A stretch of 64,000 bases of DNA from Diabrotica undecimpunctata (Eukaryota > Arthropoda > Insecta > Coleoptera > Chrysomelidae), in NCBI RefSeq assembly GCF_040954645.1, contig NC_092803.1, forward strand, positions 10,417,230 to 10,481,229, read 5' to 3'. Positions 10,120 to 20,665 of this stretch are shown here, in pieces. Both the position numbers and the translations under genes were made by a program. Below the pieces are notes generated by a model. The model did no database searches. It was not told the DNA's origin and saw nothing but the letters and a program-made list of their open reading frames with translations. Every line of letters starts with the position of its first letter. Within the stretch, counting starts at the first letter, position 1.

Positions 10120-10596
10120 TGTCATCAAGTGCCACCAATCACGCACTTCGATGTCCATCGCCCTTCCTTCTGGAACATATAATTAAATTTAATTGGTTGA
10201 GAAATGAAAAAGTTTTATATAAAAGTTAATTTATCTTTAAATATGGGACATTTTCGGATCTCGGGTCAGTTGTGATAGTTGTGATAGTAGTGTCTAACTC
10301 ATGGTTTTACCCGTGTAGGGTAGCTCCCTAGAGCACTTTGCTCGAAGGGCTCTGTTTCTTTCTAAGACTCTGAAGCTGAGTTTTTTTCTTCTTAGAAAGA
10401 ATGTGTTTTATTTCAACCACCTAATAAAACCATAATGGCATTGTCTCCTCAAGATAATGCCACAACAAGAGCGTACCGGCCAACTACGCAATATTACACC
10501 ATATTGCGCAATAGTTGGACAAATTAATAAACATGGAAACTTGCACCAAGTTGCAATCAGTTTTTCATACGTTTATTAATTACACCGGAGACGACA
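10120..10596 (+). repeat. 5' LTR (477 bp)
   Basis: Starts TGTCATCAAG and ends GGAGACGACA. It contains a TATA-like TTATATAAAAG near 10216 and AATAAA signals near 10423 and 10526, as expected for U3 and R. Confidence 0.93.
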
Positions 10597-10607
10597 TGGC
10601 GCCCAAC
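10597..10607 (+). promoter_or_regulatory. Primer binding site, tRNA-Lys type
   Basis: TGGCGCCCAAC starts at the base after the LTR and is complementary to the 3' end (GTTGGGCGCCA) typical of animal tRNA-Lys(CUU). The match stops after 11 bases. Confidence 0.75.
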
Positions 10608-11079
10608 CTTCAACGAACTCTACCACGACTCCGAGATGTCAGAGTTCTTATGCTCCGCGATCGAAAATCGCAAAAAGTTCCAACACGATGCCTGCATCAA
10701 AACCACTCAAGAAAACAGCGGGGAGAAGAATCGGATGTTAGTATACCAAACTAACATGCCGATATCCACCTTCTGCAGCCCTGAAACCGTCGATGTGCCA
10801 TATCTCCGACGAGCCAGCCTACTTGATGCTAAGTACCTGATGCAATGGATGTCTCCGCAGTAGCCAGTCACTGCCTGCCCTACCATTATGTGGTCCAGAG
10901 CACCACGGAGGCCCAGGCAAACTCGCCTACGACACACCGGCGACATGCAGATGGGAAATGTACAGCTAGAGAGGACGAAGCCGCCGTAGAACGAGAGCAC
11001 GTCGTCGAGGATGGACCTGCAGATGCTGTCAACAACACCGACCACCGCCTGTGAGTGTTTTTGTGCAGTGCAAGTGCGC
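10608..11079 (+). other. LTR element internal region, no clear gag
   Basis: GC-richer than its surroundings, with two overlapping short frames (10636-10863, 10845-11054) whose products match nothing I recognise. It may be a gag remnant or an untranslated packaging region. It ends at TGCAAGTGCGC (11069-11079), which recurs at 13784-13794. Confidence 0.45.
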
Positions 11080-11589
11080 CAGGGCCATCTATTCCGAAGT
11101 GCAAATTCGCGTTAACCTTGCGCAGCTACGTCACTCGCAGCGTAGTATTCACATTGTATACATAAGCACTCTTAACTTAGCCACCCTAAATAAGGATATT
11201 TTGCATATTATTTTACTTTCTTCATACATTTCAAATAAAAACAAATGTTTATAATGTTTTCTTAGTCAAATATATTTAATTTTTATGCGACTTAGAACTA
11301 ATAAGGTATTAGTACAAACAAATAGCTACTGAGTTAGGTACCTACATACTTGCACTTTTCATAAACTTTTGAGAAGGAAAAAATTTTTTATATTATACAT
11401 AATTGGTAAATATATACTTAAATTTAAATAAAACAACAGTCACTTACAGAAGTACGATGCCAATTTTCAAAATAAATATTACGATCGCGTTATTTCTTGC
11501 TAAATAACTATAATATATAAAACAGTTTTTAAACAATTTACGTTTAAAAATATAAAATTATATACATTATGCGATAGTTTTTTGTATTT

Positions 11590-12300
11590 ACTTGTATTAG
11601 TACGTGGCTAAAACAATTTTTTTATTAAAATCTTTTATACGGAAGTACACACGCGACCGAAAAAATGTTTTCTTAGCATCTTGACGGCAATCAATATTAA
11701 CACAGACTTGACATATTGCGGACTACAGACTTGAAATATATTGCTTGCCAATAAATATGGTATCTCCACTTTTTCCAAATGAGCCATAAATTCGTTAGAA
11801 GATTTATATAGTCCACCTTCTGTCAAATGACTACGTCGATCTTTGGTTAGTTAAATTTGGTAACTTGCGTTTAAGCTTGCTACAAATAAATTCTCCTTAA
11901 TGTCCTAGTCCATCATATCCTAAATCATCGAGTTCTTTACAGAGGACTATGTCATCTCCATCCGTAGGATTGGTGTCAATGATTGTTTTTTTAAGCAAGC
12001 TTTACTACCATACTACCGCTAATAGTTAATGTAGGAGTACCATCGTATTCTACATTACATTAATTTAAAAAGGCACCTTCGTTTTTTTTCCATTAAATAA
12101 AAACGCAGTCGGTATTTAAAATTTAAAGAAGTTGGATGATCGTTTAAACCACCTTTCGCTCTTATGACCCTAAAAAAAATTCTCCAAGGGATCTTGGTTT
12201 AAGCGCCTGGTCAAAAGGTAGTTTATATTGTATCGTTTGCCTACATCTTCGAGCAGCAACTGCAAAGCCTTATTTGATATAAGAATACCTACAACGTTTT
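11590..12300 (-). pseudogene. P-like (THAP9-type) transposase, C-terminal part
   Basis: Minus-strand reading: I-S-N-K-A-L-Q-L-L-L-E-D-V, then L-T-R-R-L-N-Q-D-P-L-E-N-F-F at about 12207-12177, a frameshift, then V-I-R-A-K-G-G-L-N-D-H-P-T-S and F-K-Y-R-L-R. The string RLNQDPLENFFG.IR..GG is the signature of P-element and THAP9 transposases. Further on come F-I-C-S-K-L-K-R-K-L-P-N-L and T-E-G-G-L-Y-K-S-S-N-E-F, the terminal 'GGL..PS..F' block. Frameshifts and stops show it is inactive. The catalytic centre that should lie between this and the THAP domain is missing or displaced by the LINE. Confidence 0.85.
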
Positions 12301-12309
12301 GGAAAATGT

Positions 12310-13205
12310 TATAAATGTGTTTTTACTTTGATATATTGTGTGAAATATTTAATAAATGTATGGAAAATGCAAATGAGGGCATAAAAATAAACGGCGAGTT
12401 AACAAACAATATAAGATATGCCGACGACACGGTGATCCTTGCCAGTACCATAGACGAATTACAGCAGGTAATGGAAAGAGTTTTTTCAGTTAGTGAGGAA
12501 TACGGCCTGAGCCTCAACTTCAAGAAGACAAAGTGGATGCTGATAAGCAGGAAGCAACAGCCTGCTCGACAGTTACGGATAAGTAACATTCTAATTGACC
12601 ATGTAGAATCTTATGTGTACCTTGGCACCAACGTAAATGCAAAATGGGAACAGGCCACAGAAATTAAGGCGAGAATAGAACGAGCTAGAGCAGCATTTAG
12701 CAATATGAAAAAGCTCCTCATAAGCAGGGATTTGTCTCTTCCCCTAAAACTACGTCTAGTTAAATGCTACATTTTTCCGATCTTACTGTATGGTGTGGAG
12801 GCCTGGACGCTGACGGAGACGCTCACGAGAAAACTAGAAGCATTCGAAATGTGGGTGTACCGACGCATTCTTCGTATATCCTGGACCGAACATGTCACCA
12901 ACACAGAGGTAATCCAAAGAATCGGAAAGGAGAAAGAAATCGTGAACACAATTAAACAAAGAAAGCTTGAATATCTAGGCCACATATTGAGACACGATAA
13001 GTACCGTCTGCTGCAATTGATTGTCCAGGGAAAAATAGACAGTAAGCGAGGGCCAGGCAGGAGAAGACACTCGTGGCTCCAAAATCTGAGGAAGTGGTTC
13101 GGGCTCACATCGGTCGAACTATTCAGAAGCGCCGCAAATAAGATCAGAATTGCCATGTTAATAGCCAACGTTCGCAACGGACAGGGCACTTGAAGAAGAA
13201 AGAAT
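12310..13205 (+). mobile_element. 5'-truncated RTE-like LINE
   Basis: The single open frame 12315-13193 (292 codons) keeps the catalytic I-R-Y-A-D-D-T-V (about residue 34), L-N-F-K-K-T-K-W, Y-L-G-T-N-V, R-L-V-K-C-Y-I-F-P-I-L-L-Y-G-V-E-A-W, W-V-Y-R-R-I-L-R-I-S-W, L-E-Y-L-G-H-I-L-R and G-P-G-R-R-R-H-S-W-L. It ends A-N-V-R-N-G-Q-G-T followed by GAAGAAGAAAG, the usual simple-repeat tail. The fingers and the endonuclease are missing, so it cannot act alone. Unusually, it has no stop over its whole length. No clear target-site duplication was found. Confidence 0.88.
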
Positions 13206-13291
13206 ATTGTGTTACCTTTTTGGAACGAAAGCAATGATTTCTTGCCTTTAACTCGCATTGTTGAAATCATATCAGACACTCTCTGCAAAAT

Positions 13292-13678
13292 TTATTTTGC
13301 GCTTCTACTCCACCAGACCTCAGGTTTCATCATAGGCGATTTCTTGTTGGGAACAATATCTTTTTTCAAACCCCGATAATTTTTCGGCCGATAATTCAGC
13401 AGTTGATGTTTAAGATTTACATGAAAGTCAGTCTCTGGAAAATGTTTTGAACAAATATAAGCCGTCTTTGGGTTAAATTTATCTTTCCTACCGGTGGCAT
13501 GCACACATTGTTTAATTAGATTTTCCTCTTTAGGGAAACGAAAAAGCCTCGTGTCAGGGCAACGATTTCGCTTGCTCTTGTTATTAAAGGAACAGCCAAA
13601 AACCGCACAATGCATATCGTAAAAATTAAAAATATATCTGTGAGATATGTGAGAAAACTTCGAAACTGATAACTCCAC
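13292..13678 (-). CDS. THAP-domain N-terminus of P-like transposase
   Basis: A 128-codon open frame with a C2CH THAP zinc finger. The best start is the internal methionine at M-H-C-A-V-F-G-C (about residue 22), because THAP domains begin at the protein start. C-A-V-F-G-C gives the first two ligands (C-x4-C), and I-C-S-K-H-F the third cysteine and the histidine. L-F-R-F-P-K and the closing L-K-K-D-I-V-P (AVPTM-box position) are also in place. The normally invariant tryptophan after the F-P-K block is cysteine here (L-I-K-Q-C-V). The domain binds DNA at transposon ends. The frame stops at 13292, close to a LINE insertion, so this is the broken-off DNA-binding half of the transposase whose C-terminus is at 12300-11590. 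Confidence 0.85.
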   Translation of the reverse strand: MELSVSKFSHISHRYIFNFYDMHCAVFGCSFNNKSKRNRCPDTRLFRFPKEENLIKQCVHATGRKDKFNPKTAYICSKHFPETDFHVNLKHQLLNYRPKNYRGLKKDIVPNKKSPMMKPEVWWSRSAK

Positions 13679-13689
13679 TCTACGGATGC

Positions 13690-13860
13690 TAGTTTCTAAC
13701 TGATTACGCTGCGGGTGACGTCACTCCCTGGCCGACGGTCATGCTGTGTGCGCAATATGTTACCTTTGTCGTTTAATATACCATGCAAGTGCGCGCTACG
13801 CGAGTGTACGCGAGTGTAGTGTGTGTTAGAGGACTTGTAAGTAATTTGACAATATAGACA
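13690..13860. other. GC-rich, repeat-containing segment before the 3' LTR
   Basis: Holds the right inverted motif of the P-like element, and then GCGCGCTACGCGAGTGTACG with the short tandem unit ACGCGAGTGT repeated twice (about 13798-13818). From 13784 on it is probably LTR-element internal sequence. Confidence 0.4.
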
Positions 13861-13998
13861 TATTCATGTTGATATATTTCATGTTATATTTGATATATTT
13901 TATGCATTTTTTTTCTTTTCTATATGTGATTTGTAAAAAAAATTGTTTTCTTAAGTTTTTTAATAAAATCATCTTTTTTTATCAGCCTCAGAGTCTCC

Positions 13999-14011
13999 AA
14001 AGCAAGGGGGA
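13999..14011 (+). promoter_or_regulatory. Polypurine tract
   Basis: AAAGCAAGGGGGA directly abuts the right LTR; it would prime plus-strand DNA synthesis. Confidence 0.8.
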
Positions 14012-14488
14012 TGTCATCAAGTGCCACCAATCACGCACTTCGATGTTCATCTCCCTTCCTTCTGGAACATATAATTAAATTTAATTGGTTGAGAAATGAA
14101 AAAGTTTTATACAAAAGTTAATTTATCTTTAAATATGGGACATTTTCGGATCTCGGGTCAGTTGTGATAGTTGTGATAGTAGTGTCTAACTCATGGTTTT
14201 ACCCGTGTAGGGTAGCTCCCTAGAGCACTTTGCTCGAAGGGCTCTGTTTCTTTCTAAGACTCTGAAGCTGAGTTTTTTTCTTCTTAAAAAGAATGTGTTT
14301 TATTTGCACCACCTAATAAAACCATAATGGCATTGTCTCTTCAAGATAATGCCACAATAAGAGCGTACCGGCCAACTACGCAATATTACACCATATTGCG
14401 CAATAGTTGGACAAATTAATAAACATGGAAACTTGCACCAAGTTGCAATCAGTTTTTCATACGTTTATTAATTACTCCGGAGACGACA
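14012..14488 (+). repeat. 3' LTR (477 bp)
   Basis: Same length as the left LTR with about nine substitutions (for example CCATCG/TCATCT near the start and ACACC/ACTCC near the end). Followed by the GTAA duplication. Confidence 0.93.
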
Positions 14489-14492
14489 GTAA

Positions 14493-15174
14493 ATTATTAG
14501 ACATTATTCTTTTCTCTATAAGCTCATCCACCATATTTTGCAAGTACCTTCGCCAAAAATTGAATTTTCTGTTAAAATTATCAACTTCATTATTGTTTGG
14601 GTAACAAGAAAAACTTGGACAAATTGGTCTGAAGACCAAAGAAACCAGCTAAAACTTGTTTGTATATGTATAATAACTCGTAACTTTTAAAGAATTGTAC
14701 ATGTGACAAGAATATTACTAATAATATAACTAATTAATAAAAATACTTCATATTGAACACAATTGAACCCAAACTGTGTTAATAGTTAAGTGCCACCATA
14801 TTGAAAATATTTTAATGTCTAAATTATCCGATCACTTTTTTTTAAGTATATTTATTACTGTCTTTAACTTTTAAATCAAAAACTAACACTTTAAAATGCG
14901 AATTTTTGTTAAAATGTCATTTTTCCAGATAAGTCCACGTTGGAGTTTCGCGGCCACCAGCAAGATTTTTATCACAAAATGCCTATGAGGGTCCAACGTG
15001 AAGAAGTTAAGAGAAAAATCCACAAACAAAATGACCCACGGATACTTCAAATATATGACAACACACCCTGATTCTGTAAGGTCTGTAAATCAAATCAACA
15101 AACTAAACTCACAAATGAAATATAGACATTAAGAAAGAGAGAAAATAGTTAAGAAAGATAGAAAATAGGCTACC
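14493..15174. other. No gene seen
   Basis: AT-rich. The part from about 14930 may belong to the LINE relic that follows, but no frame can be supported. Confidence 0.4.
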
Positions 15175-15375
15175 TGACATGAATTTTAGACAAAATTTCT
15201 GTTTTATCCCTAGAATTCACCCTATAGATTTCAAAGAAAGCTTAGAATGGAAAATTGTAGGGCACTGTAAGTTGCATAGACGGTTCAAGGTGATGGGATT
15301 GTCAGATGATGATCTATGCAGATTCTGTAACCTAGAGGAAAACAGCAGAGCACATTTTGTGTCAGTGCAATAGCT
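15175..15375 (+). pseudogene. LINE fragment with C-terminal zinc-knuckle region
   Basis: The 64-codon frame reads L-E-W-K-I-V-G-H-C-K-L-H-R-R-F, M-G-L-S-D-D-D-L-C-R-F-C-N, E-N-S-R-A-H-F-V. This is the 'TGH..L..HL..MG...D..CR.C...EE...H.L..C' segment downstream of the RNase H domain in Jockey/R1/I-type LINEs. The final cysteine is lost at the stop. A different LINE lineage from the RTE-like copies around it. Confidence 0.65.
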
Positions 15376-16385
15376 TATCAAATGTGGTTCTTTACATATT
15401 AGACGAAGAAAATTCACCGGCAATTAACTACATGGAAGATTTAATTTCAAAGCTATTAGACCTTTTAAAAAGGGTCATTCTAGAGAATATAATCTAGGAT
15501 TAGAGAATCACAATAGATCTAAAAAGGCTGCAGTGAAGTAAACCAAATGCCACCTCATTAAATCTATTGATCTATCCAATAAATCGATCTATATTTCTAG
15601 TTATTGCCTCTAGGTGGTACATCAAGTGTCTGAGAAATCATAACGAATAGTCTTTCTCAGCTCCTCAAAAGGTATTAGAATAGTAGTAGCAAAGCGCAGA
15701 GACAGATGCATATACAAGCCGTACAAAAAAACAAGAGCTGAACCTGGAAGACCATTAGTAGATCTAAACTGTTTTTATTCCCTTTTTACAGGTATATTAT
15801 ACAAATACAGAAAAATCTTTCAGGCGTAACATAAAAAGTAAAAATGTAACTAATCTCTCTTAATCCGCCTCTGCACGTTCGCACGCGCTTCTTTGAAACC
15901 CGATAAACCTTTTGTGGATTCTTGAGTAAACTACAGAGTTTCTTGGGAGATTCTCCTATTTATTATCCCCCAAACTTTTTCGGACGTTAATCTAATTGGT
16001 TTCGATTAACAAAGGCATTACCTGAAACTAATTTATATGGAAGATAAGATTTATAAATGGCTCTACGATGTAGCTAATGAACGAAATAGTTGAGTGATAA
16101 TTTAGTCGGTTTTCTGAAATATTAGCTTGAATTAATACAGTAAGGGCATAATGGACAGATTTACATTTATGTAGTTTTTAATTTTTGAATTTATTTATAC
16201 ATTTTTTCAATACGGGTATTTTACAAAAAGGTAGTATAAACAGTAAACTCTATTTTAAACTAGCATACCAATTTAAGTTTGCTTTATTAAAAAATCTACT
16301 TAATATTACTTAACCTGATTATAGTTGCATGTCAACTTACACACGAATTATAATAATTCTAATAATTTTGTTAGGATGTAGCGAT
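15376..16385. other. No gene seen
   Basis: 1 kb of AT-rich sequence without recognised features. Confidence 0.5.
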
Positions 16386-16389
16386 GAAA

Positions 16390-16560
16390 ATGCACTGTCA
16401 TTTCAACTGTGCAAGAATTTTTCCCAGATCTTCCCTTCATATATATCCCTTGCTTCTATTTATGTGACTCCTTCTTCGTCAAATTGTTTTGTTATTACAT
16501 GGTTCCAAGTCTCCCTAGGCCTCCCTTTTTCCTTGTGCTTCCCATACCTTTTTGACCACA
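16390..16560 (-). pseudogene. LINE C-terminal tail
   Basis: Minus strand: W-S-K-R-Y-G-K-H-K-E-K-G-R-P-R-E-T-W-N-H-V, later I-E-A-R-D-I-Y-E-G-K-I-W. This is the GRPR..W and A.DR..W arrangement of a LINE C-terminus, with one internal stop. Confidence 0.65.
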
Positions 16561-16844
16561 ATTTCATTTTTTAGTCGATGCACATAACCTCATCAACTCA
16601 ACTGCCATTTTCAACATACATACATTCGACTCTATTTTTATAATAATTTCATCGACTCTATTTTCAATTATTTACCTTTTATACTATTGTTCCTTATTTG
16701 TCTCTTCTGGTTACTCCCTGTATCTTTCGTAAATATCTTTAGGCTGTATCTTACTGTGCTGTTGCTTATTTAGTACGCAGAAACCACAACCGTACGTAGG
16801 AATTGGTCTACATAATATAGCCCTAAAACATTTGTTTTAGTATA

Positions 16845-17392
16845 TATATATTTAGTGATTCAACAGTATTTACTACCTTCCCTCGCTCAAACGTTTCTAT
16901 CTCTCTCTGTTGTCCCATTCTCCATCGTTTAGTCTTCTCGTCCTTTTTTCCTCCTTCGTATAGGGCTCCATTGGGTTATTCATTTTATCCATCTGCTGTA
17001 GCTAGTTTTTCTTACATGTTCATACCACTTTAGTCTTTTTTGTTCTATATGTGTTAGTATGTCCCTTTTATTGATGTTCTTTGCTTTATTTCGTCATTAT
17101 TTCTCCTATCCATTCTTGTTATTCTGCAGCATCTTCACAGGCATTCCATCTCTGTTGCTACTATCTTATTGCTGTTTTTCTTGTTTATAATCCAATTTTC
17201 AGCCCCATATGCATATGCACTAATGTTTTATAAATCTGTGTTTTTGTCTTGATATTTAGATGTCTATCCCACTATTCTGAGTTAAGTTGTCGGATTGCTG
17301 TTCTTGTTTGCCCTAATCTTTGCTTAATTTCTTCATATGTTGTTGCCTTTTTCGTGATTATAAACCCCAAAATTTTGAATTTATTCTTTTTT
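16845..17392 (-). mobile_element. LINE fragment, same family as 3303-4035
   Basis: The reverse complement aligns throughout with the LINE at 3303-4035. It begins at F-K-I-L-G-F-I-I-T, runs through the Y-G-H/GRR boxes and ends with the same AATACTGTTGAATCACTAAA-type 3' end and TATATA tail. Single-base deletions break the frame in several places, so it is older than the other copy. Its 5' end at about 17392 abuts an IS630-like transposase fragment. Confidence 0.85.
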
Positions 17393-17960
17393 TCTTCTAT
17401 AGATCTTCTAGGGTGGATTTGTTGATGGAGCAGAGCTCACGTTTTTGGCAAAGAAAAATACTCAGGACTACCACGACGAAATGGATGGACCGACCTTCGA
17501 AGATTGGTTCTAAAATAACAAATGCTAAATTTGCCAGAAAAAACTGTTGTGGTAATGGACAATGCCTCCTATCACAGCAGAAAGTCAGAACAAATTCCCA
17601 ACAGTTCAACACTAAAAAAAGATATTCAAGAATGGCTTCTGTCACCCTATCACTGTGAACTCAATCCCATTAAAATGGGATAGAAGTGAAGTGAAACGGT
17701 ATATAGCTGGACCCAAAGCGAATTTTAAAGAAGCTGAAATGCGAAATTTAATTACAGCAGCGTACCAGGTCATTACGCCAGAGAAATGAAAAAACTACGT
17801 AAAGCACGTAGCAACAGAAAAAAAAATGTGCGAAATTGACAATTTGTTGGATAATATCGAACCAATTATTATAAATATAAATAACGGAGATAGTGATGAC
17901 AGTGACGATAATAATGATGATAATGATAGTGAAGCAAAAACTAAATGTGACAGCGATTGA
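17393..17960 (+). pseudogene. IS630/Tc1-mariner-like transposase fragment
   Basis: Reads G-A-E-L-T-F-L-A-K-K, D-Y-H-D-E-M-D-G-P-T-F-E-D-W-F, V-V-V-M-D-N-A-S-Y-H-S-R-K-S-E, K-K-D-I-Q-E-W-L, then directly L-S-P-Y-H-C-E-L-N-P-I and W-x-x-S-E-V-K-R-Y-I. MDNAxYHS carries the second catalytic aspartate and PYHCELNPIE the third acidic residue of this DDE group. About 40 residues that normally separate EWL from PYHCELNP are missing, and the glutamate is lost in a frameshift (near 17672). It ends with an acidic tail (D-S-D-D-S-D-D-N-N-D-D-N-D). The N-terminal half is absent. Confidence 0.8.
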
Positions 17961-19139
17961 CAGAAAAAGGAACTAAATATGATGGTGTACAATTACGATT
18001 ACTTACACACGAAATTCAATACAATGACTTCTTTTATTTTCAACTTATTTATTAGTTTTATTCTCGGATATTTCTACGTTTTGTTACTGCCAAAATATAC
18101 AGTGCGGTTTTTACTTAAAAAGTCCTTCCCCCCTTAAATTTTGAACGGAACAATACATATATAAAATGTTTCTTTATATTTTAGTTTTATTTTATTTGAT
18201 TTTATTTAAAATTTAAACCTATAAACAAATGATTTGTATCGCTAGCACATACTGTCGAATTAAAAACAAACTGCTTGTGTGACATAAATAAAAGGCATTT
18301 CTTAATTTCTATTTTATTTTAATTTAACCCAAGTATGTTTTAGCAAATATTATTTATGTTTGAGAACCACGGAGAGAAGGAAGTCAGGCAGGGTCGTTAG
18401 TGGGCATTAGTACTTAAGCTACCCTCAACACAAAAGATGGATTAGGCCAAGTAGTAAGAAGTGACGTTTATTTTAATACAAGTTTGCAAAGAAGTATGGC
18501 ATTAATATTGTGCATTTACCCTGTACAGACTAGTCACATTAAGACAATCATAGAATATTCTGTAAAAAGACAGTTTTTAATCTTCTAGTCAGAATTTTTA
18601 AATTTTCTGTAGAAGCAAATCTTATTTGTAAACCATAGCTGAATTAAACGATGTATTTTATTATCAATGTATTGACTAAATTTTCCTATATATGTATAAA
18701 TAAGGTTCTTGAACTTCTGCGAGAACTATTTGGTTTAAAATATTTGTCTTGTTTTGCATTTTTAACTATAAAGGTAAAACCACAATCTAAAACAAAAATA
18801 TAGGGTCTATGAAACGTTAAGAAAATACGTTCCTGTTCATCTTCCTGGTATTGGTTTTTCTTACATATAATAATTTTGTAGAGATACAATAGAGTTATCG
18901 ACTTAATATAGTATTTTTTTGAGAAATCTTGAAAAATAAAATAAGGAAAGTTACTCATATCTAGAGAAAATAAAAAGACTGTGAATTAAAACGACGATAA
19001 AAAAATAATTTTCTGCTTCCAGACAACAATAACAAATACCAGTGCCCTGGTTTAGATACCCTCTTTTAAAACACTTAATTTTCCTTAAAAAAATATTATT
19101 TTCACTGTTCTAATTTACTTTCATTTACAGATATTTTTT
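17961..19139. other. No gene seen
   Basis: AT-rich. At about 18099 CAGTGCGGTTTTTAC might be the tip of the IS630-like element. TTTGAGAACCAC at 18359-18370 resembles a hAT tip. Neither has a partner, so neither is called. Confidence 0.4.
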
Positions 19140-19385
19140 ACCGACCGCGAGAAAATTGAGTTGTTTTCGTTTTCCCCAGAGCTTCTCTTGTTTCTTCCGC
19201 TGAAAATCATTTATAAATAACGTGAAAATATTTTTACCATCTTTCGAATAGCGGAAGGGTGCGATGAAAGTTAACGACATTTTCCGTGATGAATGCGGTC
19301 AATTTCCCTCTTGATTTAGGCCATTTATCCTCTGACAGCTCGTTTCGGATGCGATCTCCAACCCTTCCACGGCGAGATGCAATTT
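19140..19385. other. Complex non-coding island, possible conserved element
   Basis: Balanced base composition, no repeats and no long frame, between AT-rich flanks (ACCGACCGCGAG through GACAGCTCGTTTCGG to ACGGCGAG). No TE similarity was recognised. It could be a conserved regulatory element of a distant gene; this is inference only. Confidence 0.25.
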
Positions 19386-19984
19386 AATGTTAGCCGCAAA
19401 ATGAGAAAGAGATACATTTTATGGATTTATTAAAGTGTGTTATTTTTTAAAATTGAGTTTTTTAGTTACAGTTTTCAACATCATTATTGAAACGAAGTAG
19501 GCTTATTAACCTATGTGCCTTGAGAATATTTACTGTACACGTAAATAAACTTTATAAAATATTAGCAACGCCTTAATAGAACGCAAAATATTAATATTGT
19601 ATTAGTTACATTACTTACTTAAAAAAACCTTAAAGTAACAGGGAATTCCCTAGAAAAAAAGCATAGTCTCGAGAGTATATTCAAATCACATCATAAGAGG
19701 CAGAAGAGCAAGAAACACTACAAAAATAAAGGTACGTAAAAGATCTGGATGACGTAAACAGATATTTAGTAAATATTAATAAAACTTATAGTAATATAAT
19801 TCTTCTTTATGTACTATGTCCTTTCAGAACGATGGTTACCATCATAGCTATCTTAATTTTATCCACATCCATCGTAAATAGCATGCTTGTACCATTACCA
19901 TACCAACCTCGTCCTTACACCATGAAGTCGTTCTTCATTCTGCATTTCATAGCACGCCTTTTAACGCTCACCGCTAAAGATATG
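19386..19984. other. No gene seen
   Basis: AT-rich spacer before the hAT pseudogene. Confidence 0.5.
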
Positions 19985-20665
19985 GGTATGGATCACTTTA
20001 ATCTTTATCTATAAACAGAGATCCGGTGGCTATCGACGGAATAATTTTAGGAAGACTATTTGAACTAAAAGATCCACTAATTATCACACTTACAGAGGAG
20101 TCTTTCATCGAAGAATTAAAAGATGTCAATTGGCTGCTAAAATTGGAATACCTTTCAGACATCTTCGAAATAATAAATAAAACCGCCACTTCGCTTCAAG
20201 GCAAAGAAGGAGTATAATTAGATAAAATCAGAACCTTGCGTAAAAAAGTTACATGTTTAAAGCATGTGTTGAAGAGAGAAACCTCACAAATTTCTCTCAA
20301 TTACAGGAATTTGTTATAACAAATGAAATCAAGCCTTAAACGAACTTCTTTGAAATTGTTATTGCTCATTTGCAAGGTTTGGAAGAAGGTATTGTAAACT
20401 ATTTTACCTGAAATTGACTTAGATGATCGAGATGATAGACCCGGTTTCGTGCTACCCAAAAAATAAACTTGTCGAAATGTCAACTGAAGTTTTTCAAAGT
20501 CTACTTGAGATCAGCAAAGATAGCAGTTTAAAATTCAAATACCGTGAAGGAAGCCAAGAAGAGTTCTGGATGCAGGTATATTCAGAAAATAATGTTGTTG
20601 GCAATGTTGAAAACCCTTGTGTATTTCATATCGACTTATCTCATCTATCGAATCCTCTTTCATAG
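19985..20665 (+). pseudogene. hAT transposase fragment (GTF2IRD2/ZBED-like group)
   Basis: In shifting frames: E-I-R-W-L-S, G-R-L-F-E-L-K-D-P-L, V-N-W-L-L-K-L-E-Y-L-S-D-I-F-E-I-I-N-K-T, S-L-Q-G-K-E-G-V, I-D-L-D-D-R-D-D-R-P-G-F-V, then from about 20477 E-M-S-T-E-V-F-Q-S-L-L, S-S-L-K-F-K-Y and E-E-F-W-M-Q-V-Y. The order RWLSRG..L.RLFELK / W...LAYL.DIF..LN.LN..LQGK / ..FW is that of hAT transposases close to GTF2IRD2 and ZBED5. The dimerisation block at the C-terminus is missing. Dead by stops and frameshifts. Confidence 0.8.

Larger units (their letters stand above)
11080..13783 (-). mobile_element. P-element/THAP-type DNA transposon, inside the LTR element
   Basis: A minus-strand THAP-type transposase (13678 to about 11590) lies between direct copies of TGCAAGTGCGC (11069-11079, 13784-13794), the likely insertion-site repeat. 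About 50-60 bp inside each border is an inverted motif: ACGTCACTCGCAGCGTA on the left (near 11130) and, complemented, ACGTCACCCGCAGCGTA on the right (near 13705-13722). P-family elements make 8-bp duplications, and a longer shared string could include chance bases. The exact tips are not resolved. A plus-strand LINE (about 12310-13205) sits in its middle. Confidence 0.65.
10116..14492 (+). mobile_element. LTR retrotransposon with nested elements
   Basis: Two 477-bp direct LTRs (10120-10596 and 14012-14488) begin TG and end CA. The element is flanked by the 4-bp duplication GTAA (10116-10119, 14489-14492), with a primer binding site just inside the left LTR and a purine tract just before the right one. 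LTR divergence is about nine substitutions (about 2 per cent), so it is fairly young. No gag-pol gene is present: taking out the P-like transposon at about 11080-13783 leaves about 0.7 kb of internal sequence. It is therefore a small non-autonomous element that must have used enzymes of a relative. Confidence 0.92.

Noticed and set aside
10636..11054. Possible gag gene in the LTR element
   Set aside because: Two short frames with no zinc knuckle, matrix or capsid motif. Composition alone does not support a gag call.
12767..13288. 173-codon minus-strand frame
   Set aside because: Mostly antisense of the LINE frame 12315-13193. Only its first 30 or so residues (above 13205) might belong to the P-like transposase.
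18359..18370. TTTGAGAACCAC as a hAT tip
   Set aside because: Ends in ACGG instead of ACTG and no partner tip or 8-bp duplication was found.
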